6,352 bases of DNA from an uncultured Collinsella sp. (GCA_934646865.1 CAKUEU010000083.1:1-6352); one strand, 5' to 3'; positions 1 to 5,697 are shown, numbered from the stretch's first letter. The notes: a model not told the origin generated them from the letters alone. Made by a program: numbers and translations.

Positions 1-35
1 GCCTTGTCCTGCTCCTTCGGAGCCGCGGACAAGGC
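1..35. other. Strong nested hairpin at the window edge
   Basis: Positions 1-9 (GCCTTGTCC) are the exact reverse complement of 27-35 (GGACAAGGC). Inside lies a second perfect stem, GCTCC at 11-15 with GGAGC at 19-23, closed by a TTC loop; only one base and three bases are unpaired between the stems. No T-run follows, so it is not a textbook intrinsic terminator on the + strand, and anything to the left is cut off. One frame is open from base 1 to a TAA at 67-69, so the tail of an upstream gene is possible, but 22 codons cannot be identified. It could be a terminator stem, part of a dispersed repeat or a structured gene end. Confidence 0.4.
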
Positions 36-186
36 GCCACACTGGTCTGCGGAGTGTTCTGGAAACTAAGCCCGGCCCCTGCCTGCGGTGACTCGGCTGC
101 GAGCGGCCTGCGATGGGGCCGTTGCTGGTTGGGGCCGCTGGGCTGATGTGGGGGCACGTGGCCGTTGCAGGCCCTGGTCCCGGCGG

Positions 187-333
187 CGGCCCCGGCGCTT
201 CGCGCCTGCCGCCTTGGGGGACTGCGGAGCGCGGCCGGCAGCTGCGGCGCGTTGCGCCTGCTGCCTGCGGGGACTTTGGGGCCGTACGGCAGCTGCGGCG
301 CTGTCGCGCCTGCTGCCTTGGGTGACTTTGGGG
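187..333. repeat. Three degenerate ~52-bp GC-rich tandem repeats
   Basis: A recurring core, GCGCCTGC(C/T)GCC followed by a G-rich run and GACT, appears at 202-213, 254-265 and 306-317, exactly 52 bp apart each time. The last two copies also share GCAGCTGCGGCGC (238-250 and 289-301) and GACTTTGGGG. Copy spacing is 51-52 bp, so the repeat does not keep a reading frame, and alanine/arginine/proline-rich open frames on both strands here look like products of base composition. The rest of 36-395 is equally GC-rich and holds no gene I can support. It sits upstream of ogt; a role is unknown. Confidence 0.55.
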
Positions 334-343
334 TCGATTGGGG

Positions 344-371
344 TTGTCTGCACAATTCGCGGTATTATGTT
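344..371 (+). promoter_or_regulatory. Candidate promoter of ogt
   Basis: TTGTCT at 344-349 (4 of 6 to TTGACA) is followed after 16 bp by TATGTT at 366-371 (4 of 6 to TATAAT); TATTAT at 363-368 is an overlapping alternative. This AT-richer patch is the only good candidate after the GC-rich repeats, and would give a leader of about 20 nt containing the ribosome binding site AAAGGAG at 383-389. Confidence 0.35.
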
Positions 372-395
372 GCGGAGTTTTGAAAGGAGCCGCTG

Positions 396-974
396 GTGGT
401 CACGACGACATTTGCCTCGCCTTTGGGCGAAATCTTGCTTGCCGCTGATGGCCGCGGTCTGACGGGGCTTTGGTTTGAGGGGCAGGAGCACTTTGGTTCC
501 ACGCTTCTCCGGGAAGACTCCGAACATGTTGAAGGCGCCGACGCGGTTTCCGGTACCGGTGGCATGTCGTCGGTGAGTCCGGCAAATGGTGTGGCCTCTT
601 CGGTGCTTGAGCGTTCATGGGCTTGGCTGAATGCTTATTTTGCGGGGCAGGAGCCTCGGTTTACGCCGCCGTTGCATTTGATTGGTACGGCGTTTCAGCG
701 CGAGGTTTGGTTTGAGCTGCTTTCTATCCCGCGTGGCGAGGTCGCTACGTATGGCGAGATCGCCCAGCGTGTTGCGGCTCGACATCATGTGCCGGGAAAC
801 GAGGCCCCCGTTGTATCTCCTCGCGCGGTGGGGGCTGCGGTTGCGCGTAATCCCATTTCGATAATCGTGCCGTGCCATCGCGTGGTCGCGGCCGATGGAT
901 CGCTCAACGGATATGCCGGCGGTCTCGACCGCAAGGAATGGCTGCTCCGGCTTGAGGGCGCGTACGAGGAATAG
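396..974 (+). CDS. ogt: Methylated-DNA--protein-cysteine S-methyltransferase (Ogt type)
   Basis: This cytoplasmic suicide repair protein transfers alkyl groups from O6-alkylguanine (and O4-alkylthymine) in DNA to its own cysteine. The 192-residue product carries the hallmark PCHRV motif at 159-163, with acceptor Cys160. It also has the helix-turn-helix region with Tyr119 (VATYGEIA) and the arginine-finger segment RAVGAAVARNP at 143-153. Residues 1-35 match the usual beta-strand N-terminal domain. No Ada phosphotriester domain is present, so it is the Ogt rather than the Ada class. The GTG start at 396 is chosen because AAAGGAG ends 6 nt upstream. Two stretches look inserted relative to compact family members: a low-complexity Ser/Gly/Val-rich linker (about 41-70) and residues 129-141 before the arginine finger. 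It appears monocistronic, with a hairpin after the stop. Family assignment is very secure; regulation is unknown. Confidence 0.96.
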   Translation: MVTTTFASPLGEILLAADGRGLTGLWFEGQEHFGSTLLREDSEHVEGADAVSGTGGMSSVSPANGVASSVLERSWAWLNAYFAGQEPRFTPPLHLIGTAFQREVWFELLSIPRGEVATYGEIAQRVAARHHVPGNEAPVVSPRAVGAAVARNPISIIVPCHRVVAADGSLNGYAGGLDRKEWLLRLEGAYEE

Positions 975-1003
975 CGCCAGGGCACTTTGCATGACGAAGG
1001 CGC

Positions 1004-1033
1004 CGCGAAGGGACGAGTCGCTGTCCTTTCGCG
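1004..1033 (+). terminator. Hairpin after ogt, possible terminator
   Basis: CGCGAAGGGAC (1004-1014) pairs with GTCCTTTCGCG (1023-1033) in an 11-bp stem with one G-T wobble and an 8-nt loop, starting 29 nt after the ogt stop. There is no T-run behind it, so efficient intrinsic termination is doubtful; it may instead protect the transcript end. Confidence 0.4.
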
Positions 1034-1119
1034 CCCGGCATGCGTCAAAGCGCTCGACACGTGCGCCTTAAGTTTGGCTAAGCCACATCCTGCGTATTTA
1101 AAAACGCGCAGGTTGAGCA

Positions 1120-1170
1120 GCTAAGGCTGCGCTAAGGCGGTTGACGGTACGCTATCATCGGCAGTATCGA
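1120..1170 (+). promoter_or_regulatory. Promoter of the two-component operon with 11-bp direct repeats
   Basis: GCTAAGGCTGC (1120-1130) is followed immediately by GCTAAGGCGG (1131-1140), two direct repeats exactly 11 bp apart, and then by TTGACG (1141-1146), a good -35 box. A weak -10, TATCGA, lies at 1165-1170 after 18 bp. A further GCTAAG is at 1077-1082, about four helical turns upstream. Tandem sites 11 bp apart abutting -35 are the known arrangement for OmpR/PhoB-type regulators, and the next gene encodes one, so positive autoregulation is inferred; a poor -10 fits an activated promoter. Confidence 0.5.
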
Positions 1171-1202
1171 AACCTGTAGAGCCATGCGCCAAAGGAGCAA
1201 CT

Positions 1203-1886
1203 ATGAAGCTGATGCTTGCCGAGGACGAACCTGGTCTCTCCCGCGCCCTCACCGCGATTCTTCAACATAGCGACTACGAGGTCGACACCGCCCTCGACGG
1301 CTTGACGGCGCTCGAGAATCTACTCACCAACGATTACGACGCCGCAATCCTGGACATCATGATGCCCGGCATGGACGGCATCGAGGTGCTCAAGCGTACA
1401 CGCGCCGCCGGAAAGCGACTGCCCATCATCATGCTCACGGCAAAAAGCGAGGTGTCCGATAAGGTCGAGGGCCTGGATGCCGGTGCCAACGATTACCTGA
1501 CCAAGCCGTTTGCCGCCAAGGAACTGCTTGCGCGTATTCGTGCCATGACGCGTGCCGCGACGGCAATTGACGCCACGACGCTCAGCGTGGGTAACGTGCG
1601 CCTCGACACGGCGGCTTGCACGCTTGTGGGACCCTTGGGCGAGGAGCACCTGGCCAATCGCGAGTTTCAACTTATGGAACTCTTTATGCGCAACGCCGGC
1701 ACGCGCATGCCCACTGAACGTCTGATGCTCGAGGTTTGGGGTGAGGACGCGCTCGAAGGCGCCAACGTGGTGTGGGTCTATATCTCGTACCTGCGCAAAA
1801 AGCTGACGGCGCTTGGTGCCAACGTTGCCATTCGCGCGTCGCGCAACCAGGGCTATTCGCTCGAGGTTGTCGAGGAAGGCGAATAA
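1203..1886 (+). CDS. OmpR-family response regulator
   Basis: This 227-residue cytoplasmic transcription factor is the output half of a two-component system. Residues 1-115 form the receiver domain: acidic pocket Glu7/Asp8, phosphoacceptor Asp51 (in ILDIMMPGMDG), conserved Thr79 and Lys101 (LTKPF). Residues about 126-224 form the winged-helix DNA-binding domain, with ANREFQLMELF, a VWG segment and the VYISYLRKKL recognition helix, ending in the GYSL hairpin wing. The length is normal for the family. The ATG start is supported by AAAGGAG at 1191-1197, 5 nt upstream. The last codons contain the ribosome binding site of the kinase gene, so the two proteins are probably translationally coupled and are almost certainly cognate partners. 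The regulon cannot be read from the sequence. Overall similarity to CiaR/PhoP-like regulators is only general, so no gene name is given. Confidence 0.96.
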   Translation: MKLMLAEDEPGLSRALTAILQHSDYEVDTALDGLTALENLLTNDYDAAILDIMMPGMDGIEVLKRTRAAGKRLPIIMLTAKSEVSDKVEGLDAGANDYLTKPFAAKELLARIRAMTRAATAIDATTLSVGNVRLDTAACTLVGPLGEEHLANREFQLMELFMRNAGTRMPTERLMLEVWGEDALEGANVVWVYISYLRKKLTALGANVAIRASRNQGYSLEVVEEGE

Positions 1887-1888
1887 GC

Positions 1889-3250
1889 GTGAGCGCGAGC
1901 GCGTGGTGCAAGCGCATGACGGAGTGGTTTCACGCCGCCTCGAGTAGTAAGGGGCGGGCTAATTCTGTTGACGCATTGGGCCGCCGTCTGCGTCGCAAGT
2001 TTATCCTCGTTGCCATGGGCGCCGTGACCGTGGTGCTCACGCTCATCATCGCCGGCATCAACATCGTCAATTATTCGCATGTCTGCAAGATGGCCGACGC
2101 TCGCCTGGACTATATTCTGGCGGGCAAGGACGGTATCGATTGGGGGGACGAGCCTAAAGCCGAGCCCGCTAATGGCAAGGATGCCGGCGATAGCCAAGCG
2201 GGCGTTCGCATCAGACACTTCGAAGGCATGACGGCGGAGTCTCCCTTCGACACGCGCTACTTTACGGTGACGATTGACGCCGGACAGGTTGCCGATGTCA
2301 ATACGGCCCGCATTGCCGCGGTGGGTGCCAAGCGCGCCGCCAGTATTGCCGCCAAGTTGCATTCCAAGGGCTGGGTCTCGGGTTTTTCTGGCAATTATCG
2401 CTATACGACCGACGTTCAAGACGATGAGACCACCTATGTGTTCGTGGACTGTTCGCGCGAGCTTGCAAGTTTCCATTCGTTTTTGAGCGCGAGTGTGGCA
2501 ATCAGCTGCATTGGCTGGCTGGCGGTGCTGGCAATTGTAACGGCCGCCTCGGGCGCCGTGATTCGACCGATGGTCGAGAGCTACAGCAAGCAAAAGCGCT
2601 TTATTACCGATGCGAGCCACGAGATCAAGACACCGCTGGCTGTGATTGATGCCGCGAACGAGGTGCAAGAGATTGAAAGCGGCGAGAGTGAGTGGACGCA
2701 GAGTATTCACGAGCAGGTGGCGCGACTGACGGCACTTACGGAGCGTCTGGTATTTTTGGCGCGCATGGACGAGGGCTCGGCGGGCTTTACCATGGCGTCG
2801 ATCGATCTCTCGGAGGCAGTTGACAAGGCAGCCGCGCCGTTTGAATCGGTGGCGGTCTCGCGCGGCAAGCGCCTGTCGATGTCGGTCGCGACCGGCGTGC
2901 GCGCTCATGCCGATGCTGCGGCGGTGACGCAGGTGGTTGAGTTGCTGCTGGACAACGCCACGCGCTATGCGAGCGAGGGCAGCGTGATCGAGTTGAGTCT
3001 GCGCGCCGTTTCGCGCGGTGCGGGCAAAGGCTCGGCAGAGCTTGTCGTATCGAACGCTGTAGACGAGCTGCCCGAAGGCGACCTGGACCGATTGTTCGAC
3101 CGCTTCTATCGTGCGGACGTGTCACGCAGCTCCAAGACAGGCGGCTCGGGTGTGGGCCTATCCGTCGTGCGCGCCATCGCCGAGGCCCATGGCGGCTCCG
3201 CTACCGTATCTGGCCACGACCATCAGATCACCTTCACCGTCCGCCTCTAA
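1889..3250 (+). CDS. Membrane sensor histidine kinase
   Basis: This is the sensor partner of the preceding regulator: it autophosphorylates on histidine and passes the phosphate to Asp51. I take GTG at 1889 as start, giving 453 residues, because GAGGAAGG (1872-1879) lies 9 nt upstream and the gene then begins 2 nt after the regulator stop; an in-frame ATG at 1916 has no good site. Order: basic N-terminus, membrane helix about 39-60, extracytoplasmic domain about 61-200, second helix about 202-225, no evident HAMP, H-box FITDASHEIKTPL (His244), N-box ELLLDNATRYA (Asn356), F-box RLFDRFYR (401-408), G2 box GGSGVGLSVV (418-427). The usual DxGxG of the G1 box is replaced by SNAVDELPEGDL (388-399), a variant I recall in other Gram-positive kinases. 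The sensor domain carries Cys66 and Cys188. The signal sensed is unknown. Confidence 0.94.
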   Translation: MSASAWCKRMTEWFHAASSSKGRANSVDALGRRLRRKFILVAMGAVTVVLTLIIAGINIVNYSHVCKMADARLDYILAGKDGIDWGDEPKAEPANGKDAGDSQAGVRIRHFEGMTAESPFDTRYFTVTIDAGQVADVNTARIAAVGAKRAASIAAKLHSKGWVSGFSGNYRYTTDVQDDETTYVFVDCSRELASFHSFLSASVAISCIGWLAVLAIVTAASGAVIRPMVESYSKQKRFITDASHEIKTPLAVIDAANEVQEIESGESEWTQSIHEQVARLTALTERLVFLARMDEGSAGFTMASIDLSEAVDKAAAPFESVAVSRGKRLSMSVATGVRAHADAAAVTQVVELLLDNATRYASEGSVIELSLRAVSRGAGKGSAELVVSNAVDELPEGDLDRLFDRFYRADVSRSSKTGGSGVGLSVVRAIAEAHGGSATVSGHDHQITFTVRL

Positions 3251-3290
3251 AACCTGCAAAAAGGGACAGGTTTGTTTTGGCAGGTTTTAT
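3249..3290 (+). terminator. Terminator-like hairpin overlapping the kinase stop codon
   Basis: AAAACCTGC (3249-3257) is exactly complementary to GCAGGTTTT (3280-3288) and is followed by AT. The left arm includes the last two bases of the TAA stop. CAGGTTT at 3267-3273 could pair with the same left arm as an alternative stem. Because the arms carry A-rich and T-rich ends, it could act in both directions between the convergent kinase and CLC genes. It overlaps the left 43-bp repeat, whose distant copy lacks the closing arm. Confidence 0.55.
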
Positions 3291-3299
3291 CTGGGGAAA
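3257..3299 (-). repeat. 43-bp dispersed repeat, left copy (inverted)
   Basis: The reverse complement of this segment matches 5815-5857 at 41 of 43 positions, the two differences being single substitutions. Shared blocks include TTTCCCCA, ATAAAACCTGCCAAAA and AAACCTGTCCCTTTTTG. With its partner it brackets the CLC and GyrI-like genes in inverted orientation about 2.5 kb apart. I suspect a dispersed intergenic element; no transposase or target-site duplication is visible. Confidence 0.8.
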
Positions 3300-3354
3300 C
3301 GTCGACGGAGGAGGCTGTGGGCTGAGGGTACGTTCCGGCGTGACACTGTGGAGT

Positions 3355-3553
3355 GCGACGCACTTTCCTCTTGGGCGCCTAGCGGAAACTGCATCCCAGT
3401 TTGAGGCTTCAGAACGGGACGCAGTTTCCCCTAGGGGATCGTTTCGGAAACGGTATCCCAGTTTGGACCCTCGGAACGGGATGCGCTTTCCGAATGGAGG
3501 CTCAGACGGGAACCGTGTCCCGGAATACAGCCTCAGAGTGGCATGCCGTTTCC
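3355..3553. repeat. Array of ~62-bp units with alternating inverted 14-bp half-sites
   Basis: A 14-bp half-site close to GGGATGCAGTTTCC recurs seven times in strictly alternating orientation, beginning at 3355(+), 3384(-), 3416(+), 3446(-), 3478(+), 3508(-) and 3540(+). From the second onward the steps are 32, 30, 32, 30 and 32 bp, so the full unit is 62 bp. Each -/+ pair folds into a stem with an 18-nt loop: 13 of 14 pairs in the first, 12 of 14 in the second and third when G-T wobbles are counted. The block fills the gap between convergent genes. Since 62 is not a multiple of three it is not a coding repeat. Bases 3300-3354 may hold a decayed further unit. Function unknown. Confidence 0.8.
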
Positions 3554-3581
3554 GGTTGAGACAACCTGTTTGGACATCTTT

Positions 3582-4832
3582 CTACGCGCGCTCTTGCAAG
3601 GCGTAGATCGATTTGTCCATGTTGAACAGATATGCCACAACGCAGACGATGAAGAACGCCGGCAGATTACCGAAACCGAAGACCTCGCAGCCAATGAGGA
3701 TCGGCGCGAGTAGCGTGTTGGTGGCGCTGCCAAAGACGGCGGCGTATCCCAGCGCGGCGCAGAGCTCGACGGGCATGCCGAGAATCCCGGCGAGTGCGAA
3801 ACCCAGGCTGGCTCCGATGGAGAACAGCGGTGTTACCTCGCCACCCTGATATCCTGCGGCAAGCGTGGCGATGGTGAGTGTGAATTTGAGCGCCCAGTCC
3901 CAAGGCATGATGGCGACCTTGCCGTCACCGTCGAGCGCCGCCGATATCAGGTTGGTGCCAAGACCGCAGTATCGCCCCTGCCGAAGCACGAACAGAATCG
4001 CTGATAGCGCGATGCCCATAACGGCGATGCGCACATAGGGGTTGGGGAGCAGCCGCGCTGCAAGGGTCTTGGCATGGGCAAGGCACCAGGCAAAAGCTCC
4101 ACCGACCATACCAAACGCGATACCCAACAGCGCCAGCTGTCCAAGACCGGAGAGGTCGAGCGCATACGAGGCGGTAACGGCGACCTCGAACTTCTCGAGC
4201 CCCAGGGCGCCGGAGGTCATGCTTGCGGCAAGTGAAGCCGTAAGCGCGGGGAACAACGCGCGGTATTCCATGCGTCCAGCGACCAGCACCTCGACCGCAA
4301 AGACCGTAGCAGCGAGCGGCGTTCGAAAGAGTCCGGCAAAGCCAGCGGCCATACCAATGAGCAAAAACGTGTTGTCGGGGTCGCGGAAAGGCAGGCGTCG
4401 GCCGATCCAGTGTGAGACGGTGGCGCCGATCTGCACGGCCACGCCCTCGCGTCCCGCACTGCCGCCAAAGAGATGTGTGGCCCACGTGCTCAGCATAATG
4501 AGCGGCACCAAGCGCGGGGAGATGGCGTCCTCGCGTCCGTGGCCTACGTCGAATACTAAGCTCATGCCCCGATCGGTGCCTTTGCCCCAGGTGCGGTAGG
4601 CAAACACGATGGCAAGGCCCGCAAGAGCGAGAAAGGGGAGCAGCAACGCGACGTGCGAGTCCCGGAAGGCGCCAATTGCCAGGAGCACACGACCAAAAAG
4701 GGCACAGATGACGCCAACGATGATGCCGATAGGGATTCCGACGGCACCCATAAGCACGAGGCCGCTATAGGTGTTGACCAGGCGTTTAATTCTGCTCGAT
4801 GCGCTGCTTTCTGACATTTTGCTTTCCGACAC
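3582..4832 (-). CDS. CLC-family transporter, probable fluoride/proton antiporter (CLC-F type)
   Basis: The 416-residue product is a polytopic inner-membrane protein of the CLC chloride-channel family without CBS domains. Clear motifs are GGSAGREGVAVQIG (123-136) with gating Glu129, GFAGLFRTPLAATVFAVEVL (164-183) and GGEVTPLFSIGASLG (330-344). In place of the chloride-coordinating serine motif GSGIP it has Met90 in DRGMSLV, and the GREGP proline is Val131. From memory of the Enterococcus casseliflavus CLC-F antiporter, Met79, Glu118, Glu318, Thr320 and Tyr396 would correspond to Met90, Glu129, Glu332, Thr334 and Tyr410 with nearly constant offsets. The likely job is therefore fluoride export, although databases would probably say chloride channel. 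The start is uncertain: GTG at 4832 or ATG at 4817, both with weak ribosome sites, lying in a duplicated segment (MSESK-MSESS). It has its own promoter and no recognisable fluoride riboswitch. Confidence 0.92.
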   Translation of the reverse strand: MSESKMSESSASSRIKRLVNTYSGLVLMGAVGIPIGIIVGVICALFGRVLLAIGAFRDSHVALLLPFLALAGLAIVFAYRTWGKGTDRGMSLVFDVGHGREDAISPRLVPLIMLSTWATHLFGGSAGREGVAVQIGATVSHWIGRRLPFRDPDNTFLLIGMAAGFAGLFRTPLAATVFAVEVLVAGRMEYRALFPALTASLAASMTSGALGLEKFEVAVTASYALDLSGLGQLALLGIAFGMVGGAFAWCLAHAKTLAARLLPNPYVRIAVMGIALSAILFVLRQGRYCGLGTNLISAALDGDGKVAIMPWDWALKFTLTIATLAAGYQGGEVTPLFSIGASLGFALAGILGMPVELCAALGYAAVFGSATNTLLAPILIGCEVFGFGNLPAFFIVCVVAYLFNMDKSIYALQERA

Positions 4833-4847
4833 TTGCTCTCTTGATAG

Positions 4848-4889
4848 AAAAAGAGCTGGAGTTGCGCATCGTTGAGAGGCTTTCCAGCT
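4848..4889 (-). terminator. Hairpin plus T-run in the CLC gene leader, possible attenuator
   Basis: Reading the - strand, AGCTGGA pairs exactly with TCCAGCT after a 22-nt loop and is followed by CTTTTTC. The structure lies between the likely transcription start and the start codon of the CLC gene, so it would act as a leader terminator rather than end an upstream transcript. A 7-bp stem with a long loop is modest. Conserved fluoride-riboswitch sequence (GGNGATGG and its downstream partner) is not present. Confidence 0.4.
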
Positions 4890-4902
4890 TTAGCAAAACA
4901 AA

Positions 4903-4929
4903 CTTATAAGATGCGACGGGCCGCGTCAA
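4903..4929 (-). promoter_or_regulatory. Candidate promoter of the CLC gene
   Basis: On the - strand TTGACG (complement of 4924-4929) is followed after 15 bp by TATAAG (complement of 4903-4908). Both hexamers match consensus well (5 of 6 each), though the spacer is short. Transcription would start near 4896, giving a leader of about 65 nt that contains the hairpin described at 4848-4889. Confidence 0.5.
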
Positions 4930-4972
4930 GATAATTACCGGACGGCCTAGGAGGCGGCTGGTTGGTTGGCTT

Positions 4973-5005
4973 AAAACCTAGCGCGTGAAATGACGCCCCA
5001 CGCTA
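4973..5005 (-). terminator. Weak terminator candidate after the GyrI-like gene
   Basis: On the - strand, TAG of the stop codon and CGTG pair with CACG and CTA, leaving a two-base bulge, and the stem is followed by GGTTTT. It overlaps the stop codon and would separate the GyrI-like gene from the CLC gene, which appears to have its own promoter. The stem is short. Confidence 0.3.
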
Positions 5006-5641
5006 TTCAGCGCGCTTGATAGGATGACGAACCACGGTCTTAAGTTTCTCCGGTGCGCATTTGCGTGGATCGGAGAGATAGATTTCGTGATGTAAACGGG
5101 TGTCTGAGAAGTCGGGAACATAGCCCAGCTCGGTCGTGTATTCATGCATAGCGTCTACGGTCGCCGGTTCGTTGTCGTAGGGCCCGGTGTGCATGCATTG
5201 AACGCAGAGACCCTCGTCAACTTTAAGCAGTTCGACGGCGGAAAAGTCCAGTTTCTTTTTGGTCGTGGCTTCCGCGACTGCCCAGTCAAAGTCATCTCGG
5301 GTGACGAAATCAGGCAGGCGGATGCACGAGATAAAGTTGAAATTGTCCTTGCGTACATAATCGATGCCGCTACCGGGGGAGTCTTGCCACCAGAATCCCT
5401 CGAGCGGCGGTACCACAAAGTCGAAATAGCCCTCGATGCTCCTTGGGCCTTTCTTCGACATCTTGACGGTATAGGCGATGCCGTAAAGTAGCGGCAGGGC
5501 GTTTTGATACTCGCCACCTTCGGTATTTGGGTCGCCCTTTCCGCGAACGGCAACGTAGCTCATAGGCGGGACAGTTACGATACTCGGCTTGCTTGCAGGT
5601 TTGTAGAGCTCCTTGCATTCCTTCTTAAAGTCGAACGCCAT
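5003..5641 (-). CDS. GyrI-like small-molecule-binding protein (COG4832 / Lin2189 type)
   Basis: This 212-residue soluble, cytoplasmic protein has no signal peptide or membrane helix and is full length for the stand-alone GyrI-like family. Landmarks are the N-terminal MAFDFKKECKELYKP, GKGDPN (34-39), LYGIAYTVKM (52-61), EGYFDF...PPLEGFWW (70-85), the LPDFVTRDDFDWAV stretch (109-122), the MHTGPYDNEPATV stretch (150-162) and HHEIYLSDPRK (184-194). The fold is the duplicated SHS2-type effector-binding domain shared with SbmC/GyrI and the effector half of BmrR-like regulators; there is no DNA-binding domain. Published work on this subfamily (including Listeria Lin2189) showed hydrolysis of cyclopropane-bearing DNA alkylators; Glu186 and the aromatic residues of GFWW are natural active-site candidates, which is inference. 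The start is supported by AAAGGCGG just upstream. A LexA-like box covers its promoter. Family secure; substrate unknown. Confidence 0.9.
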   Translation of the reverse strand: MAFDFKKECKELYKPASKPSIVTVPPMSYVAVRGKGDPNTEGGEYQNALPLLYGIAYTVKMSKKGPRSIEGYFDFVVPPLEGFWWQDSPGSGIDYVRKDNFNFISCIRLPDFVTRDDFDWAVAEATTKKKLDFSAVELLKVDEGLCVQCMHTGPYDNEPATVDAMHEYTTELGYVPDFSDTRLHHEIYLSDPRKCAPEKLKTVVRHPIKRAE

Positions 5642-5682
5642 GTTGGCCGCCTTTCTGCGTATTGGCCTGCTTAGATAGTTGA

Positions 5683-5691
5683 ATCATATCA
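5683..5691 (-). promoter_or_regulatory. Extended -10 promoter element of the GyrI-like gene
   Basis: The - strand reads TGATATGAT, that is a TGn extension joined to TATGAT (5 of 6 to TATAAT). A second, overlapping TATGAT lies 5 bp upstream (complement of 5688-5693). No good -35 is present (best is TTCGAA, inside the palindrome), which is compatible with an extended -10 promoter. Transcription would begin about 35 nt before the start codon. Confidence 0.55.
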
Positions 5692-5697
5692 TAGAAA

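Noticed and set aside
88..462. 124-codon open frame on the + strand
   Set aside because: Composition-driven frame through the same repeats, overlapping ogt in a different frame, with no motif or ribosome site.
66..527. 153-codon open frame on the - strand, arginine/proline/alanine-rich
   Set aside because: It overlaps the start of ogt, owes its length to GC-rich sequence lacking stops, and runs through a 52-bp DNA repeat whose spacing breaks the frame; no recognisable domain.
1772..1888. Longer start for the histidine kinase inside the response regulator gene
   Set aside because: It would overlap the regulator by over 100 bp; GTG at 1889 has a good ribosome site and natural operon spacing.
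1853..2908. 351-codon open frame opposite the histidine kinase
   Set aside because: It is antisense to a gene with all kinase motifs; the protein is rich in His/Arg with no domain, as expected for a shadow of a GC-rich gene.
3355..3553. CRISPR array
   Set aside because: Half-sites alternate in orientation, repeats are only 14 bp and degenerate, and the intervals between them are themselves partly similar rather than unique spacers; no cas genes.
3277..3606. 109-codon open frame across the 62-bp array
   Set aside because: Unit length is not a multiple of three, so repeats are read in different frames; it also overlaps the CLC gene end. Non-coding repeat is the better reading.
4833..4930. Fluoride riboswitch in the CLC leader
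   Set aside because: The conserved GGNGATGG 5' element and its partner sequence could not be found by eye on the - strand.
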